Positions 12,100 to 22,857 of a DNA stretch of 64,000 nucleotides are shown here, piece after piece (position 1 is the stretch's first letter; each line of letters opens with the position of its first letter). The notes below the pieces were generated by a model. The model saw only the letters and a program-made list of their open reading frames with translations. It had not been told where the DNA came from and did no database searches. The DNA comes from Paraburkholderia heleia NBRC 101817. Its GTDB lineage: Bacteria > Pseudomonadota > Gammaproteobacteria > Burkholderiales > Burkholderiaceae. Location: positions 1 through 64,000 of the forward strand of contig NZ_BBJH01000005.1 in assembly GCF_000739775.1 (NCBI RefSeq), written 5' to 3'. The translations under genes were made by a program, and so were the position numbers.

Positions 12100-12174
12100 T
12101 TATGGCCGCAACGTGCGCGACGAGCGTGCGTGGCGCGGTTTTCTTTAGGCCCTCGTGGGCCGTACGAGTTGTTT

Positions 12175-12651
12175 ATGAGCACGATTCCCTTGACCAAGCG
12201 CGGTGCAGACCAACTCCGCGGCGAGTTGCAGCGCCTGAAATCCGTCGAGCGCCCGGCGGTCATCAATTCGATCGCGGAAGCGCGTGCGCAGGGCGATCTG
12301 TCGGAAAACGCGGAATACGACGCCGCCAAGGAAAAGCAGGGCTTCATCGAAGGCCGCATCGCCGAGATCGAGTCGAAGCTGGCGGCCGCGCAGATCATCG
12401 ACCCGGCCACGCTCGAAGCGGACGGCCGCGTGGTGTTCGGCTCGACCGTGGATCTCGAAGACCTCGATTCGGGCAAGACCGTGACCTACCAGATCGTCGG
12501 CGACGACGAGGCCGACCTCGAGCACGGCCTGATCTCGGTCAGTTCGCCCATCGCGCGCGCACTGATCGGCAAGTCCGAAGGCGATGTCGCCGAAGTGCAG
12601 GCCCCCGGCGGCGTGCGCGAGTACGAGGTCATCGAGGTTCGCTACGTCTGA
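12175..12651 (+). CDS. greA: Transcription elongation factor GreA
   Basis: A 158-aa factor that stimulates RNA polymerase to cut backtracked transcripts. The N-terminal coiled coil (about residues 1-75) carries the acidic tip motif in the [20 protein letters not shown] segment. The C-terminal FKBP-like domain (80-158) includes [21 protein letters not shown] and [14 protein letters not shown]. The ATG at 12175 gives the standard family N-terminus [10 protein letters not shown]; no strong Shine-Dalgarno is visible, and a GGCCC/GGGCC hairpin lies at 12148-12161. The DUF4149 gene follows at 12 bp. Confidence 0.97.
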   Translation: MSTIPLTKRGADQLRGELQRLKSVERPAVINSIAEARAQGDLSENAEYDAAKEKQGFIEGRIAEIESKLAAAQIIDPATLEADGRVVFGSTVDLEDLDSGKTVTYQIVGDDEADLEHGLISVSSPIARALIGKSEGDVAEVQAPGGVREYEVIEVRYV

Positions 12652-12663
12652 GGGCGCATCGAC

Positions 12664-13200
12664 GTGAGTACCGCAAGCCACGTGGGTTCCGCCACGCCCG
12701 TTTCACTCGTTCCGCACCGGCTCTTCGGGCTGCTGGCCATGCTGTGGGTCGGCAGCCAGCTGACCATCGGCTATGCGGTCGCGCCCATGCTGTTCTCGTC
12801 GCTCGAAAGGGTGGTGGCCGGCGAGCTCGCCGCGCAGCTCTTTCGCCTCGAAGGCCTGATCGGCGTGGTGTGCGGCGTGCTGCTGCTCGGGCTCTCGAGC
12901 GTGCTCGCGCGCCGCGGCGCGCTCGGCTATCGCCGGCTGCGCTGGATTCTGGCCGCCATGCTGCTGTGCGTGCTGATCGGCTATTTCGCGCTGCAGCCGT
13001 TCATGAATGCGTTGCGCGTTCAAGCGATGAGCGCGGGCATGGATGTGGCCAGTTCGCCGTATGCGAGCCGCTTCGGCTTGCTGCACGGCGTGTCGAGCCT
13101 GTTCTATCTCGTGCAGAGCCTGCTGGGCGCGTGGCTCGTCTGGCTGTTGCCTTCGGCACGCGGCACGCTGGCGCAGCGCGTGGAAACCGCTGCGCGCTGA
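12664..13200 (+). CDS. DUF4149 family integral membrane protein
   Basis: A 178-aa protein with four predicted membrane helices (about residues 20-42, 58-80, 92-112 and 140-162). The GTG start at 12664 is 12 bp after the greA stop, so it is in the greA operon. The segment LTIGYAVAPMLFSSL followed by AAQLFRLEGLIG fits the DUF4149/TMEM205-like family commonly found beside greA and yhbY in Burkholderiales. The function is unknown. A strong terminator follows. Confidence 0.8.
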   Translation: MSTASHVGSATPVSLVPHRLFGLLAMLWVGSQLTIGYAVAPMLFSSLERVVAGELAAQLFRLEGLIGVVCGVLLLGLSSVLARRGALGYRRLRWILAAMLLCVLIGYFALQPFMNALRVQAMSAGMDVASSPYASRFGLLHGVSSLFYLVQSLLGAWLVWLLPSARGTLAQRVETAAR

Positions 13201-13227
13201 ACATGGCCTGAAGCCGGTTCAGGCGAA

Positions 13228-13257
13228 AAAAAGCGCGGCTCGAAGGCCGCGCTTTTT
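13228..13257. terminator. Convergent Rho-independent terminator
   Basis: Perfect 12-bp stem AAAAAGCGCGGC / GCCGCGCTTTTT (13228-13239 with 13246-13257). It sits between the converging greA operon and yhbY, A-rich on one side and T-rich on the other, so it works in both directions. Confidence 0.9.
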
Positions 13258-13802
13258 CACTTCGAACCCTGGTGGGCCCGCTTGGAACTGGTCTGGCGCT
13301 TCTTGGCGCGCTTGATGTTGCCGCCTTGCGTGACGCGCTCGTTGCCCTTGACCGTCACCTTTTGCGCCTTCGGCTTGCGCATGGGGTTGTCGCTGGCCTT
13401 GACGACCTTGACGATGCGCGGCGCCGCGCCACGCTTGCCCGCCTCACGCGCGCTCGGTACGTCGGCGGCCGGGCGCGACACGGTGCCGCGGGCGCCGGCG
13501 CGCGCGGTCGTGGCCTTCGCGCGGGCTTCCTCGGGCTTGTAGATGACGAGCAGCTTGCCGATATGCTGGATCGGGGCGGCGCCGAGGCGATCGCAGATAT
13601 CTTCGTAGATCGCGAGGCGCTCCTCGCGCTCGTCGCCGAACACGCGCACCTTGATGAGCTGGTGCGCGGCAAGGTGAACCTTGATTTCCTTGAGGACGGC
13701 GTCGGTCAGTCCCTCGGCGCCGATGAGCACGACCGGTTTGAGCGCGTGAGCCTGGGAGCGCAGCTCGGAGCGCTGTTCGGCGGAAAGAGTGAGGGCGGGC
13801 AT
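13257..13802 (-). CDS. yhbY: YhbY-like ribosome-associated RNA-binding protein with long basic tail
   Basis: A 181-aa protein. Residues 1-95 form a CRM (CRS1/YhbY) RNA-binding domain: LSAEQRSELRSQAHALKPVV, then IGAEGLTDAVLKEI and the GKLLVIYKP end. E. coli YhbY stops at about 97 residues and acts in ribosome assembly. Here residues ~96-181 add a lysine/arginine-rich, probably disordered tail that could bind rRNA. It diverges from rlmE, another ribosome-assembly gene; yhbY-rlmE adjacency is conserved. Confidence 0.9.
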   Translation of the reverse strand: MPALTLSAEQRSELRSQAHALKPVVLIGAEGLTDAVLKEIKVHLAAHQLIKVRVFGDEREERLAIYEDICDRLGAAPIQHIGKLLVIYKPEEARAKATTARAGARGTVSRPAADVPSAREAGKRGAAPRIVKVVKASDNPMRKPKAQKVTVKGNERVTQGGNIKRAKKRQTSSKRAHQGSK

Positions 13803-13881
13803 GGGATGTGGCAGACTCGACTAAAATGACGGCGCCGCGCGGGTCGGCAGGCATGCATTGACAACCTGGGCAGACGTAAAT

Positions 13882-13904
13882 GCGCTCCGCGAAGAGCGGA
13901 GCGC
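13882..13904 (-). other. Perfect hairpin in the yhbY-rlmE intergenic region
   Basis: GCGCTCCGC (13882-13890) pairs perfectly with GCGGAGCGC (13896-13904) around a five-base loop. There is no T-run on either strand, so it is not a simple terminator. It falls 80 bp upstream of the yhbY start codon and could be a structured 5' leader or a regulator-binding dyad. Confidence 0.45.
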
Positions 13905-14075
13905 CAGCGGGCAAAGCGCGTCGGAACAACGGAAAACCGTGGGGAACGGCAGGGCGCGGGCAAAAAACGCCGGCGGAGCAACGAACATCCGGCCAGGCGG
14001 GCCGCGACGGCCGCACGAATAAAACGCGTATTATCCGCTAAAAGCGCGGAATCACGCAGCAAGAGTTCATCTTTA

Positions 14076-14738
14076 ATGGCAAAAAATCGCTTCAACCAGT
14101 CGTGGCTGCACGACCATATCAACGATCCGTACGTGAAAATGGCGCAGCGGGAGGGCTATCGTGCCCGCGCTGCCTACAAGCTCAAGGAAATCGACGAGCA
14201 GGACAAGCTGATCCGTCCCGGCATGGTGATCGTGGACCTGGGCGCCGCGCCCGGCAGCTGGAGCCAGTACGCCCGCAACAAGCTCGCGCAGGGCACGAAG
14301 CGCGACGACCAGCGGCCTGGCGGTATCGACGGCACGATCATCGCGCTCGACATCCTGCCGATGGAACCCATCTCCGACGTGCAGTTCCTGCAGGGCGACT
14401 TCCGCGAGGACGACGTGCTCGCGCAACTGGAAGAATGTGTGGGCGGCCGCCCGGTCGACCTTGTAATTTCGGACATGGCACCCAATCTCTCGGGGGTCGC
14501 GTCGGCCGACGCGGCGCGCATCGAGCACGTGTGCGACCTCGCGCTCGAGTTTTCGCAGAATCACCTGAAACCCGATGGGGCCCTTTTAGTTAAATGCTTC
14601 CACGGCAGCGGCTACAGTCAGATCGTCGAGAAGTTCAAGCAGCAGTTCAAGGTCGTGGCGGCGCGCAAACCGAAGGCTTCGCGCGATAAATCGTCCGAAA
14701 CGTTTATTTTGGGTAGACATCTGAAGCGTCCCCGTTAA
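14076..14738 (+). CDS. rlmE: 23S rRNA (uridine-2552) 2'-O-methyltransferase
   Basis: A 220-aa FtsJ/RrmJ family enzyme that methylates U2552 in the A-loop, a late step of 50S assembly. The SAM site is [14 protein letters not shown]. The K-D-K-E catalytic set is visible: Lys35 in [10 protein letters not shown], Asp in [11 protein letters not shown], Lys in LLVKCFHG, and Glu in SSETFILG near the C-terminus. It is followed after 192 bp by ftsH, the same pairing as in E. coli. Confidence 0.97.
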   Translation: MAKNRFNQSWLHDHINDPYVKMAQREGYRARAAYKLKEIDEQDKLIRPGMVIVDLGAAPGSWSQYARNKLAQGTKRDDQRPGGIDGTIIALDILPMEPISDVQFLQGDFREDDVLAQLEECVGGRPVDLVISDMAPNLSGVASADAARIEHVCDLALEFSQNHLKPDGALLVKCFHGSGYSQIVEKFKQQFKVVAARKPKASRDKSSETFILGRHLKRPR

Positions 14739-14930
14739 ACGGGGCATGATTGCCGTGCAAAAGGCGCAATCTGGTCGCAAAATGACCCCGAGAGGCGGTC
14801 AGGACAAGGCGCTCGGGCTATTCCTGCGGTAGCGAAACGTTATGGCAGGGGTCCGTGTACTGGATTAGAATGCTTTGGTGGTGTCGCAAGGCAAATGTAG
14901 GCGCCCATCTATGAGTGAAGGAGTGGTGCT

Positions 14931-16817
14931 TTGAACAACAACATGTTTTCGAAGGCAGCGGTGTGGCTGGTAATCGCACTGGTGCTGTTTACGGTGTTCA
15001 AGCAGTTCGACAAGCCCCGTGTCCAGGAAGGCGTTTCGTACTCGCAGTTCATGGACGACGCGAAGGCCGGCAAGGTCAAGAGTGTCGTGGTGCAGGGGCG
15101 GAATCTCACGGTCACTCCGGCTGACGGCCAGAAATACCAGATCGTCTCTCCAGGCGACATCTGGATGGTTGGCGACCTGATGAAATACGGCGTGCAGGTG
15201 AGCGGCAAGGCCGATGAAGAACCAAATGCGCTCGTTTCGGCGTTGTATTACCTTGGGCCGACGATACTGATCATCGTGTTCTGGTTCTACATGATGAGAC
15301 AGATGCAGGGGGGCGGCAAAGGCGGGGCGTTCTCCTTCGGTAAATCGCGCGCCCGCCTGATCGACGAGAACAACAACGCGGTCAACTTCTCCGACGTCGC
15401 CGGCTGCGACGAAGCGAAGGAAGAAGTGTCCGAACTCGTCGACTTCCTGCGCGATCCGCAAAAATTCCAGAAGCTGGGTGGACGCATTCCGCGCGGCGTG
15501 CTGCTCGTCGGCCCTCCGGGTACGGGTAAGACGCTGCTTGCGCGCGCCATCGCCGGAGAAGCGAAGGTGCCGTTCTTCAGCATCTCGGGTTCGGATTTCG
15601 TCGAAATGTTCGTCGGCGTGGGCGCGGCCCGTGTGCGCGACATGTTCGAGCAGGCCAAGAAGCATGCGCCGTGTATCGTGTTCATCGACGAAATCGACGC
15701 GGTCGGCCGCCATCGTGGCGCCGGCATGGGCGGTGGCAACGACGAGCGCGAGCAGACGCTGAACCAGATGCTGGTCGAGATGGACGGCTTCGAGGCGAAC
15801 TCGGGCGTCATCGTGATCGCGGCAACCAACCGTTCGGACGTGCTCGACAAGGCGCTGCTGCGTCCGGGCCGTTTCGACCGCCAGGTCTACGTGGGCCTGC
15901 CGGACATCCGCGGCCGCGAACAGATCATGAAGGTGCACCTGCGCAAGGTGCCGATCGCGAACGACGTGGATGCAGCGGTGATCGCACGCGGCACGCCGGG
16001 CTTCTCGGGCGCCGACCTCGCGAATCTCGTGAACGAGGCCGCGCTCTTCGCGGCGCGCCGCGGCAAGCGCATTGTCGAGATGCAGGACTTCGAAGACGCG
16101 AAGGACAAGATCTTCATGGGTCCGGAGCGCAAGTCGGCGGTGATCCGCGAAGAAGCGAAGCGCGCCACGGCGTACCACGAGTCGGGTCACGCGGTGATCG
16201 CGAAGCTGCTGCCGAAGGCGGACCCGGTGCACAAGGTCACGATCATTCCGCGCGGTCGCGCGCTGGGCGTCACGTGGCAGCTGCCCGAGCACGACAACGA
16301 AACGTACTCGAAGGACTATCTGCTGGATCGTCTGGCCATCCTGTTCGGCGGCCGTGTGGCGGAAGAACTGTTCATGAACCTGATCAGCACCGGCGCCTCG
16401 GACGACTTCAACAAGGCCACACAAACGGCCCGCGCCATGGTGACGCGCTTTGGCATGACGGACGCGCTCGGACCGATGGTCTACGCCGACGACGACAGCG
16501 ACGGCGGCCCGTTCGGCAAGGGCTTCACCCGCGCGATCTCGGAAGCGACGCAGCAGAAGGTCGACGCGGAAATCCGCCACGTGCTCGACGAGCAGTACAA
16601 CCTCGCCAAGCGCCTGCTCGACGAGAACCGCGACAAGGTCGAAGCCATGACCGCGGCACTCATGGAGTGGGAAACGATCGACGCCGACCAGATCAACGAC
16701 ATCATGGCCGGCCGTCCGCCGCGCTCGCCGAAGAGCACGCCGTCGCCGGGCGACGCGTCGTCGGGCGGCAGCACGGGCACGGAGGTCAAGCCCGGTAGCG
16801 CCACCGCACCGGCGTGA
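14931..16817 (+). CDS. ftsH: ATP-dependent zinc metalloprotease FtsH
   Basis: A 628-aa inner-membrane AAA+ protease that degrades membrane and regulatory proteins. It has two membrane helices (about residues 5-23 and 103-121) flanking a periplasmic domain. Walker A GPPGTGKT starts at residue 194; then come the [11 protein letters not shown] pore loop, Walker [12 protein letters not shown], and the second region of homology [20 protein letters not shown]. The zinc site HESGH begins at residue 416. The TTG start at 14931 is supported by GAAGGAG at 14917-14923. The C-terminus is Ser/Gly/Pro-rich. Confidence 0.98.
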   Translation: MNNNMFSKAAVWLVIALVLFTVFKQFDKPRVQEGVSYSQFMDDAKAGKVKSVVVQGRNLTVTPADGQKYQIVSPGDIWMVGDLMKYGVQVSGKADEEPNALVSALYYLGPTILIIVFWFYMMRQMQGGGKGGAFSFGKSRARLIDENNNAVNFSDVAGCDEAKEEVSELVDFLRDPQKFQKLGGRIPRGVLLVGPPGTGKTLLARAIAGEAKVPFFSISGSDFVEMFVGVGAARVRDMFEQAKKHAPCIVFIDEIDAVGRHRGAGMGGGNDEREQTLNQMLVEMDGFEANSGVIVIAATNRSDVLDKALLRPGRFDRQVYVGLPDIRGREQIMKVHLRKVPIANDVDAAVIARGTPGFSGADLANLVNEAALFAARRGKRIVEMQDFEDAKDKIFMGPERKSAVIREEAKRATAYHESGHAVIAKLLPKADPVHKVTIIPRGRALGVTWQLPEHDNETYSKDYLLDRLAILFGGRVAEELFMNLISTGASDDFNKATQTARAMVTRFGMTDALGPMVYADDDSDGGPFGKGFTRAISEATQQKVDAEIRHVLDEQYNLAKRLLDENRDKVEAMTAALMEWETIDADQINDIMAGRPPRSPKSTPSPGDASSGGSTGTEVKPGSATAPA

Positions 16818-16836
16818 TCCTTATCGAGTAAAGTTG

Positions 16837-16869
16837 CGGGCCGGTGTGATGTTCACATCGGCCCGTTTT
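16837..16869 (+). terminator. Rho-independent terminator after ftsH
   Basis: Thirteen-pair stem (16837-16849 with 16853-16865, one G-U pair), TGT loop, then TTTT. It ends 20 bp after the ftsH stop and overlaps the most upstream possible folP start. Confidence 0.85.
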
Positions 16870-16927
16870 GCATTTCTCGCGTGCCGCTGTGCCGCCGCAT
16901 CTCGTTACACATCTGACGTTTTCTGAC

Positions 16928-17842
16928 GTGCCCAACATCTCTTCGCAAGGTAGTCTCCCACCTGAGCCGCTCGCGTGCGGCCGTTTCACGCTGACGTTCG
17001 AGCGTCCGCTCGTCATGGGAATCCTCAACGCCACGCCCGACTCGTTTTCCGACGGCGGCCGCTATCTCGCTTTCGGCGACGCTTTGCGCCGCGCCGAGCA
17101 GATGATGCTCGACGGCGCCGATATCATCGACATTGGCGGTGAATCGACGCGCCCGGGCGCGCCGCCCGTGCCGCTCGACGAGGAACTCGAACGCGTGATT
17201 CCGCTCGTGGAAAAGCTCAAGGGCGCGAACGTGCCGCTGTCGATCGACACGTACAAGCCCGAAGTCATGCGCGCGGCGCTTGCAGCAGGCGCCGATATGA
17301 TCAACGACATCTGGGGTTTGCGCATGCCCGGCGCGATCGAGGCCGTGCGCGAGAGCGACTGCGGGCTGTGCGTGATGCACATGCTCGGCGAGCCGCAGAC
17401 GATGCAAGTGGGCGAGCCGGACTACGTGGACGTCGTGCGCGAAGTGCGGGAGTTTCTCGCCCGGCGTTGCGCCGAACTCGAAGCGGCGAGCGTGGCGAAG
17501 GCGCGCATCAGTGTGGATCCGGGCTTCGGCTTCGGCAAGTCGATGGTCGAGCACAATTACGCGCTGCTCGCGCACCTGCGCGAGACGGCGCCTAAGGTTG
17601 CCGCAGGTGTCGCGCCGTATCCGATCCTGGCCGGCATGTCGCGCAAGTCGATGCTCGGCGCGATCGTGAACCGGCCCGCGCCCGAGCGCGTGGCGGCGAG
17701 CGTGGCGGCGGCCGTGTGCGCGGCGGAGCGCGGCGCGGCGATCATTCGCGTGCACGATGTTGCGCCCACCGTGGACGCGCTCAGGATCTGGGCGGCGATG
17801 CGCGACGCGATGTCCGCCGGGACGTCGGATACACAAGGCTGA
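16928..17842 (+). CDS. folP: Dihydropteroate synthase
   Basis: A TIM-barrel enzyme joining p-aminobenzoate to 6-hydroxymethyl-dihydropterin pyrophosphate in folate synthesis; it is the sulfonamide target. The signatures [17 protein letters not shown] and [16 protein letters not shown] are clear, as are [20 protein letters not shown] and the C-terminal [16 protein letters not shown]. The frame stays open to a TTG at 16868, but that codon is inside the ftsH terminator T-tract. GTG 16928 (304 aa) is therefore preferred and GTG 16889 is possible; none has a good Shine-Dalgarno. glmM follows. Confidence 0.93.
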   Translation: MPNISSQGSLPPEPLACGRFTLTFERPLVMGILNATPDSFSDGGRYLAFGDALRRAEQMMLDGADIIDIGGESTRPGAPPVPLDEELERVIPLVEKLKGANVPLSIDTYKPEVMRAALAAGADMINDIWGLRMPGAIEAVRESDCGLCVMHMLGEPQTMQVGEPDYVDVVREVREFLARRCAELEAASVAKARISVDPGFGFGKSMVEHNYALLAHLRETAPKVAAGVAPYPILAGMSRKSMLGAIVNRPAPERVAASVAAAVCAAERGAAIIRVHDVAPTVDALRIWAAMRDAMSAGTSDTQG

Positions 17843-17943
17843 GCGATTGCCCGGCAGGCCGCGCACGGGCGCGAAGTTGCGCCGCAGCGGATGCGGGTGG
17901 CCACAATACAGGACAAAGCAGCACCAAACCGAGGGGTAGGAAG

Positions 17944-19296
17944 ATGGGACGTCGTTATTTCGGAACTGATGGGGTGCGTGGCAAGGTCGGCGAGGCGCCG
18001 ATCACGCCCGATTTCGTGCTTCGGCTAGGCTACGCCGCGGGCAAGGTGCTCGCGGGCTCGGCGGCGGCATCCGGGCCGCGCCCGTCCGTGCTGATCGGCA
18101 AGGACACGCGTATTTCGGGCTATATGCTTGAAGCTTCGCTGGAAGCGGGGCTGTCCGCTGCGGGCATCGACGTGATGCTGGCGGGTCCGATGACGACGCC
18201 TGGCATCGCCTATCTCACACGCGCGCTGCGGCTTGCCGCGGGCGTCGTGATCAGCGCGTCGCACAATCCCTACTACGACAACGGCATCAAGTTCTTCTCC
18301 GCCGACGGTAACAAGCTCCCCGACGAGGTGGAGACGCAGATCGAGGAGCAGCTCGAGCAGCCGCTCGCCTGCGCGCCCTCCGAGCAGCTTGGCCGTGCCC
18401 GCCGCCTGCACGACGCGGGTGGGCGCTACATCGAGTTCTGCAAGAGCACGTTCCCGCAGGCGTTCAACCTGCGCGGCCTGAAGCTCGTGATCGATTGCGC
18501 CAACGGTGCGGCTTATGACATCGCGCCGCACGTGTTCCACGAACTGGGCGCGGACGTGATTCCGATCGGGGTGTCGCCGAACGGCTTCAATATCAACGAC
18601 GGCGTCGGCGCGACCGCGCCCGACGCGCTCGTGCGCGCCGTGCGCGCGAATCACGCGGACCTTGGCATCGCGCTCGACGGCGACGCCGACCGTCTCCAGA
18701 TCGTCGATGCGCAGGGCCGCCTCTACAACGGCGACGAACTGCTCTACGTACTCGTGAAGGACCGCATCGCGACCGACGGCAAAGTGGAAGGCGCGGTGGG
18801 CACGCTCATGACCAATCTCGCGGTGGAGCAGGCGCTCGAAGGCCTCGGCGTGCAACTGGTGCGCGCGAACGTGGGCGACCGCTACGTACTGGAGCAACTG
18901 CGCGAGCGCGGCTGGCAGCTCGGCGCGGAAGGCTCGGGCCACATTCTGTCGCTCGACCGTCACACAACCGGCGACGGCATCGTCTCGGCGCTCCTCGTGC
19001 TCGCCGCGATGAAGCGCAGCGGCAAGACGATCGCGCAGCTGCTCGACGGCGTGAAACTGTTTCCGCAGAAGCTCATCAACGTGCGCATCGCGCAGGGCGC
19101 CGACTGGAAGGGCGACGCCGGGATCCAGCAGTCGATCGCTGCCGCCGAAGCGGAATTGAAGGGCAAGGGCCGCGTGCTGATCCGCGCTTCGGGTACGGAG
19201 CCGGTGCTGCGCGTGATGGTCGAGGCCCGCGAGGAGCGCGACACGATGCACTACGCCGAGGCGATCGCCAGCGTGGTCAAGCGTTCGATCGCGTGA
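17944..19296 (+). CDS. glmM: Phosphoglucosamine mutase
   Basis: A 450-aa alpha-D-phosphohexomutase converting glucosamine-6-phosphate to glucosamine-1-phosphate for peptidoglycan and LPS precursors. The phospho-serine loop is [15 protein letters not shown] with Ser106. The metal site is ALDGDADR, the sugar-binding loop GEGSGH appears as GAEGSGHIL, and the phosphate-binding [14 protein letters not shown] is near the C-terminus. The ATG at 17944 follows GAGGGGTAGGAAG. The folP-glmM order is conserved with E. coli. Confidence 0.97.
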   Translation: MGRRYFGTDGVRGKVGEAPITPDFVLRLGYAAGKVLAGSAAASGPRPSVLIGKDTRISGYMLEASLEAGLSAAGIDVMLAGPMTTPGIAYLTRALRLAAGVVISASHNPYYDNGIKFFSADGNKLPDEVETQIEEQLEQPLACAPSEQLGRARRLHDAGGRYIEFCKSTFPQAFNLRGLKLVIDCANGAAYDIAPHVFHELGADVIPIGVSPNGFNINDGVGATAPDALVRAVRANHADLGIALDGDADRLQIVDAQGRLYNGDELLYVLVKDRIATDGKVEGAVGTLMTNLAVEQALEGLGVQLVRANVGDRYVLEQLRERGWQLGAEGSGHILSLDRHTTGDGIVSALLVLAAMKRSGKTIAQLLDGVKLFPQKLINVRIAQGADWKGDAGIQQSIAAAEAELKGKGRVLIRASGTEPVLRVMVEAREERDTMHYAEAIASVVKRSIA

Positions 19297-19616
19297 TCGC
19301 CGGCTATTGAGTTGCGCGACCGAGTGACGCCGGCGCCGAACCGATGAGCACGACTCGCAACCTGCCGCCGTGCCCATCTTTTTTTGCGATCTTTTCGGCG
19401 TCACGACGGAAGCAGGCAAACGTTTAAAACAATTGCATAGCGGTTTGCAAACCATTTTTGAGGGATACCTCGAATTTTTTCATCGGACCCCCTGTGGCCT
19501 CCAAACGCCCGCCGTGCCGGCTTTTCAGCCGCCACAACGCGTGCAGGCCATGCCGCAGCCTTGCCTCGCAGATCGCCCAAAACGCATAGCCACGCGCCTT
19601 TCAGCCAGTAATCGAA
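19297..19616. other. Gene-free stretch between glmM and the pst promoter
   Basis: I see no convincing gene here. An 88-codon frame (19370-19636) has no ribosome site and atypical composition. A 12-bp perfect palindrome GGTTTGCAAACC (19442-19453) followed closely by TTTTT may act as a weak glmM terminator. Confidence 0.4.
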
Positions 19617-19655
19617 CTGTCACGTTCGCTTCATGAATCGTCACGGTACTGTCAC
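19617..19655 (+). promoter_or_regulatory. PhoB box array upstream of pstS
   Basis: Four TCAC/TCAT cores lie at 19620, 19631, 19641 and 19652, i.e. every 10-11 bp on one strand, with full half-sites CTGTCAC, GCTTCAT, CGTCACG and CTGTCAC. This matches the known pho-box design of direct 7-bp repeats with 4-bp spacers. TAAGCT at 19666-19671 is a plausible -10. It should place pstSCAB-phoU-phoBR under phosphate-starvation control by the PhoB encoded downstream. Confidence 0.85.
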
Positions 19656-19709
19656 AGAGACCCCCTAAGCTTCGCGGTGTCGTTCATCCGCTCACACACT
19701 GGAGGTCTC

Positions 19710-20741
19710 ATGAAATTGATGCAAACCGCGCTCGCTGGCGTTGCTGGCGCGCTCTTCGCGATCGCAGCGCAGGCTGCTGACATCACCGGCGCGGGCAGCA
19801 CCTTCGCAGCACCGATCTATACGAAATGGGCGGACGCCTACCAGAAGTCGGGCGGCGGCAAGGTCAACTACCAGGGCATCGGCTCGTCGGGCGGCATCAA
19901 GCAGATCCAGGCCAAGACTGTCGACTTCGCGGGCTCCGACGCTCCGCTGAAGGACGAAGAGCTGGCCAAGGACGGCCTGTTCCAGTTCCCGACGGTGGTC
20001 GGCGGCGTCGTGCCGGCGATCAACGTGCCGGGTATCAAGGCCGGCGAAATCACGCTGTCGGGCCCGGTGCTCGGCGACATCTACCTGGGCAAGATCAAGA
20101 AGTGGAACGATCCGGCCATCGCCGCGCTGAACCCGAAGGTCAAGCTGCCTGACCTCGACATCGCCGTGGTCCGCCGCGCCGACGGTTCGGGCACCAGCTT
20201 CATCTGGACGAACTACCTCTCGAAGGTCAGCCCCGAGTGGAAGAGCAAGGTCGGCGAAGGCACGACCGTGAACTGGCCGACGGGTACGGGCGGCAAGGGC
20301 AACGACGGCGTCGCCGCCTTCGTGCAGCGTCTGCCGGGCGCGATCGGCTACGTCGAGTGGGCGTACGCCAAGCAAAATCACATGGTCTACACTGCCATGA
20401 AGAACGAGTCGGGCGCGGTGGTTCAGCCGGACACCGAAACGTTCAAGGCCGCCGCCGCCGGCGCGGACTGGAAGAAGTCGTTCTACCAGATCCTCACGAA
20501 CGAGCCGGGCAAGGACGCATGGCCGGTCGTCGGCGCGACCTTCGTGCTGCTGCACACGGCACAGGACAAGCCGGACCAGGGCAAGGAAACGCTCAAGTTC
20601 TTCGACTGGGCCTTCAAGAACGGTACGCCGGCTGCTGACAGCCTCGATTACATCTCGCTGCCGCAATCGGTCGTGAGCGAAATCAAGTCGCAGTGGAAGG
20701 AGAAGGTCAAGGACGCGAGCGGCAAGCCGATCGCCGAGTAA
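19710..20741 (+). CDS. pstS: Phosphate ABC transporter, periplasmic binding protein
   Basis: A 343-aa high-affinity phosphate receptor. The signal peptide ends about residue 24 (AIAAQA before ADITGAG). Phosphate-binding motifs are visible: [45 protein letters not shown] and GKGNDGVA. The open frame extends to 19677, but the ATG at 19710 gives a proper signal peptide and follows GGAGG at 19701-19705. It is the first gene of the pst-pho operon. Confidence 0.97.
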   Translation: MKLMQTALAGVAGALFAIAAQAADITGAGSTFAAPIYTKWADAYQKSGGGKVNYQGIGSSGGIKQIQAKTVDFAGSDAPLKDEELAKDGLFQFPTVVGGVVPAINVPGIKAGEITLSGPVLGDIYLGKIKKWNDPAIAALNPKVKLPDLDIAVVRRADGSGTSFIWTNYLSKVSPEWKSKVGEGTTVNWPTGTGGKGNDGVAAFVQRLPGAIGYVEWAYAKQNHMVYTAMKNESGAVVQPDTETFKAAAAGADWKKSFYQILTNEPGKDAWPVVGATFVLLHTAQDKPDQGKETLKFFDWAFKNGTPAADSLDYISLPQSVVSEIKSQWKEKVKDASGKPIAE

Positions 20742-20777
20742 GCAACGCACGCCAGGAAAGCCCGGCAAGCGTAAAAA

Positions 20778-20803
20778 AGGCCGCCGCGTGACGCGCGCGG
20801 CCT
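20778..20803 (+). terminator. Possible attenuating hairpin between pstS and pstC
   Basis: An A-run followed by a GC-rich stem with one bulged base (AGGCCGCCGCG with CGCGCGGCCT) lies in the 222-bp pstS-pstC gap. It has no T-tract on the plus strand, so it may be a partial terminator or an mRNA-stabilising element that lets PstS outnumber the permease. This is inferred. Confidence 0.35.
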
Positions 20804-20963
20804 GTTCGCTTGTGGCTTGCCTGAGTTCGCGCTGCCCATGATGTGCCGCCCGCCCTCCGGCTCAGCCGTCAGTATTAACGGCCGGAAGTCGGGCGATCTG
20901 CAGCCCCGCGGCTGCATCAACGTCGTGAGCCCCGTGCTCGCGGCAACTGGAACCCAGGTCACC

Positions 20964-21950
20964 ATGTCCGACGTCCCGCTCGTGTCGAACCCGCCCGGCA
21001 ACGCCGTGCAGCAAAAAGCGCCCAGCCCGGCAGGGGACATCATTTTCGGCGGCCTCGCGCGCCTCGCCGCCATCGTCACGCTATTGCTGCTCGGCGGCAT
21101 CATCGTGTCGCTGATCATCGCCTCGCTGCCGACGATCCAGAAATTCGGTCTCGCATTCCTCTGGACTGCCGAGTGGGATCCTCCCAGCGAACAGTTCGGC
21201 GCGCTCGTGCCCATCTACGGCACGATCGCCACCTCGATCATCGCGCTCGTCATTGCCGTGCCCGTGAGCTTCGGCATCGCGCTCTTCCTCACCGAGCTTT
21301 CGCCCGCGTGGCTGCGCCGGCCGCTCGGCATCGCCATCGAACTGCTCGCCGCGATCCCGTCGATCGTCTACGGCATGTGGGGGCTGCTCGTGTTCGCGCC
21401 GATCTTCGCACAGTGGTTCGAAAAACCGCTCGGCTCGCTCCTGGGGGGCATGCCGATCGTCGGCGCGCTGTTCCAGGGCGCGCCTATCGGCATCGGCATT
21501 TTGTGCGCCGGGGTGATTCTCGCGATCATGATCATTCCGTATATCGCCTCGGTCATGCGCGACGTGTTCGAAGTCACGCCCGTGCTGCTCAAGGAGTCGG
21601 CCTACGGCATCGGCTGCACGACCTGGGAAGTGATGTGGAAGATCGTGCTGCCGTTCACCAAGACCGGCGTGATCGGCGGCGTCATGCTGGGTCTCGGCCG
21701 CGCGCTCGGCGAGACGATGGCCGTCACGTTCGTGATCGGCAATACGAATCTGCTCGACAACGTGTCGCTCTTTTCGCCGGGCAACAGCATCACCTCGGCG
21801 CTCGCCAACGAGTTTGCGGAAGCGGGCCCGGGCCTGCACACGGCCGCGCTGATGGAACTCGGCCTGATCCTCTTCGTGATTACGTTCATCGTGCTTTCGA
21901 TCTCGAAGCTCATGCTGCTGCGCCTTGAAAAATCGGAGGGTGCGCGATGA
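20964..21950 (+). CDS. pstC: Phosphate ABC transporter permease PstC
   Basis: A 328-aa inner-membrane permease with six predicted helices. The binding-protein-dependent transport domain carries the EAA-like loop ([29 protein letters not shown]), and [15 protein letters not shown] is typical of PstC. The frame is open to 20817, but the ATG at 20964 gives the usual short cytoplasmic N-terminus (MSDVPLVSN). Its stop overlaps the pstA start as ATGA, which implies coupling. Confidence 0.96.
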   Translation: MSDVPLVSNPPGNAVQQKAPSPAGDIIFGGLARLAAIVTLLLLGGIIVSLIIASLPTIQKFGLAFLWTAEWDPPSEQFGALVPIYGTIATSIIALVIAVPVSFGIALFLTELSPAWLRRPLGIAIELLAAIPSIVYGMWGLLVFAPIFAQWFEKPLGSLLGGMPIVGALFQGAPIGIGILCAGVILAIMIIPYIASVMRDVFEVTPVLLKESAYGIGCTTWEVMWKIVLPFTKTGVIGGVMLGLGRALGETMAVTFVIGNTNLLDNVSLFSPGNSITSALANEFAEAGPGLHTAALMELGLILFVITFIVLSISKLMLLRLEKSEGAR

Positions 21951-22843
21951 GCGAACCGATGATGAAAATTCCGGGTGCGATTTACGGCCCCGAACTGGAT
22001 CGCATGCGCGACAAGCTGCAGCGCCGCCGCCGCGTGACCAACGCGATCGCGCTCACGCTCTCGCTCGCCGCCATGGCGTTCGGCATTCTGTGGCTCGTGT
22101 GGATTCTCTACACGACGATTTCGCTCGGCATCGGCGGTCTTTCGGTGGATCTGTTCACGCAATCCACGCCGCCGCCGAACACCGATGGCGGCGGTCTTGC
22201 GAACGCCATCGTCGGCAGCTTGCTGCTCGTGGCGATCGCAACGTTCGTCGGCACGCCGATCGGCATCCTCGCGGGCATCTACCTCGCGGAATACGGCCAG
22301 AAGGGGTGGCTCGCGGGCGTCACGCGCTTCATCAACGACATTCTGCTGTCGGCGCCTTCGATCGTCGTGGGTCTGTTCGTCTACGCGCTCGTGGTCGCGA
22401 AGATGGGGCACTTCAGCGGCTGGGCCGGCGCGATTGCGCTCGCCTTGCTGCAGATCCCGATCGTGATCCGCACGACCGAGAACATGCTCAAGCTCGTGCC
22501 GAACGCGCTGCGCGAAGCGGCTTTCGCACTCGGCACGCCGAAGTGGAAGATGGTGCTCTCCATCACGCTCAAGGCGTCGATCGCGGGCATCGTGACGGGC
22601 GTGCTGCTCGCCATCGCCCGTATTGCCGGTGAAACCGCGCCGCTGCTGTTCACCGCGCTGTCGAACCAGTTCTTCAGCGCCGACATGAATCAACCGATCG
22701 CGAACCTGCCGGTCACGATCTTCAAGTTTGCGATGAGCCCGTTTGCGCAGTGGCAGTCGCTTGCGTGGGCGGGCGTTTTCCTGATCACGCTGGGCGTGCT
22801 GGGTCTGAATATCCTCGCGCGCACGGTCTTTTCGAAGAAATAA
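21947..22843 (+). CDS. pstA: Phosphate ABC transporter permease PstA
   Basis: A 298-aa permease partner of PstC with six helices. The EAA loop is [31 protein letters not shown], followed by [11 protein letters not shown]; the early [17 protein letters not shown] segment ([15 protein letters not shown]) is characteristic. It overlaps pstC by 4 bp, and pstB follows after 14 bp. Confidence 0.96.
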   Translation: MSEPMMKIPGAIYGPELDRMRDKLQRRRRVTNAIALTLSLAAMAFGILWLVWILYTTISLGIGGLSVDLFTQSTPPPNTDGGGLANAIVGSLLLVAIATFVGTPIGILAGIYLAEYGQKGWLAGVTRFINDILLSAPSIVVGLFVYALVVAKMGHFSGWAGAIALALLQIPIVIRTTENMLKLVPNALREAAFALGTPKWKMVLSITLKASIAGIVTGVLLAIARIAGETAPLLFTALSNQFFSADMNQPIANLPVTIFKFAMSPFAQWQSLAWAGVFLITLGVLGLNILARTVFSKK

Positions 22844-22857
22844 GGGCGGAGTTCCCG

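Noticed and set aside
19370..19636. 88-codon plus-strand frame upstream of pstS
   Set aside because: No ribosome site, it runs into the Pho box array, and it has no family resemblance.
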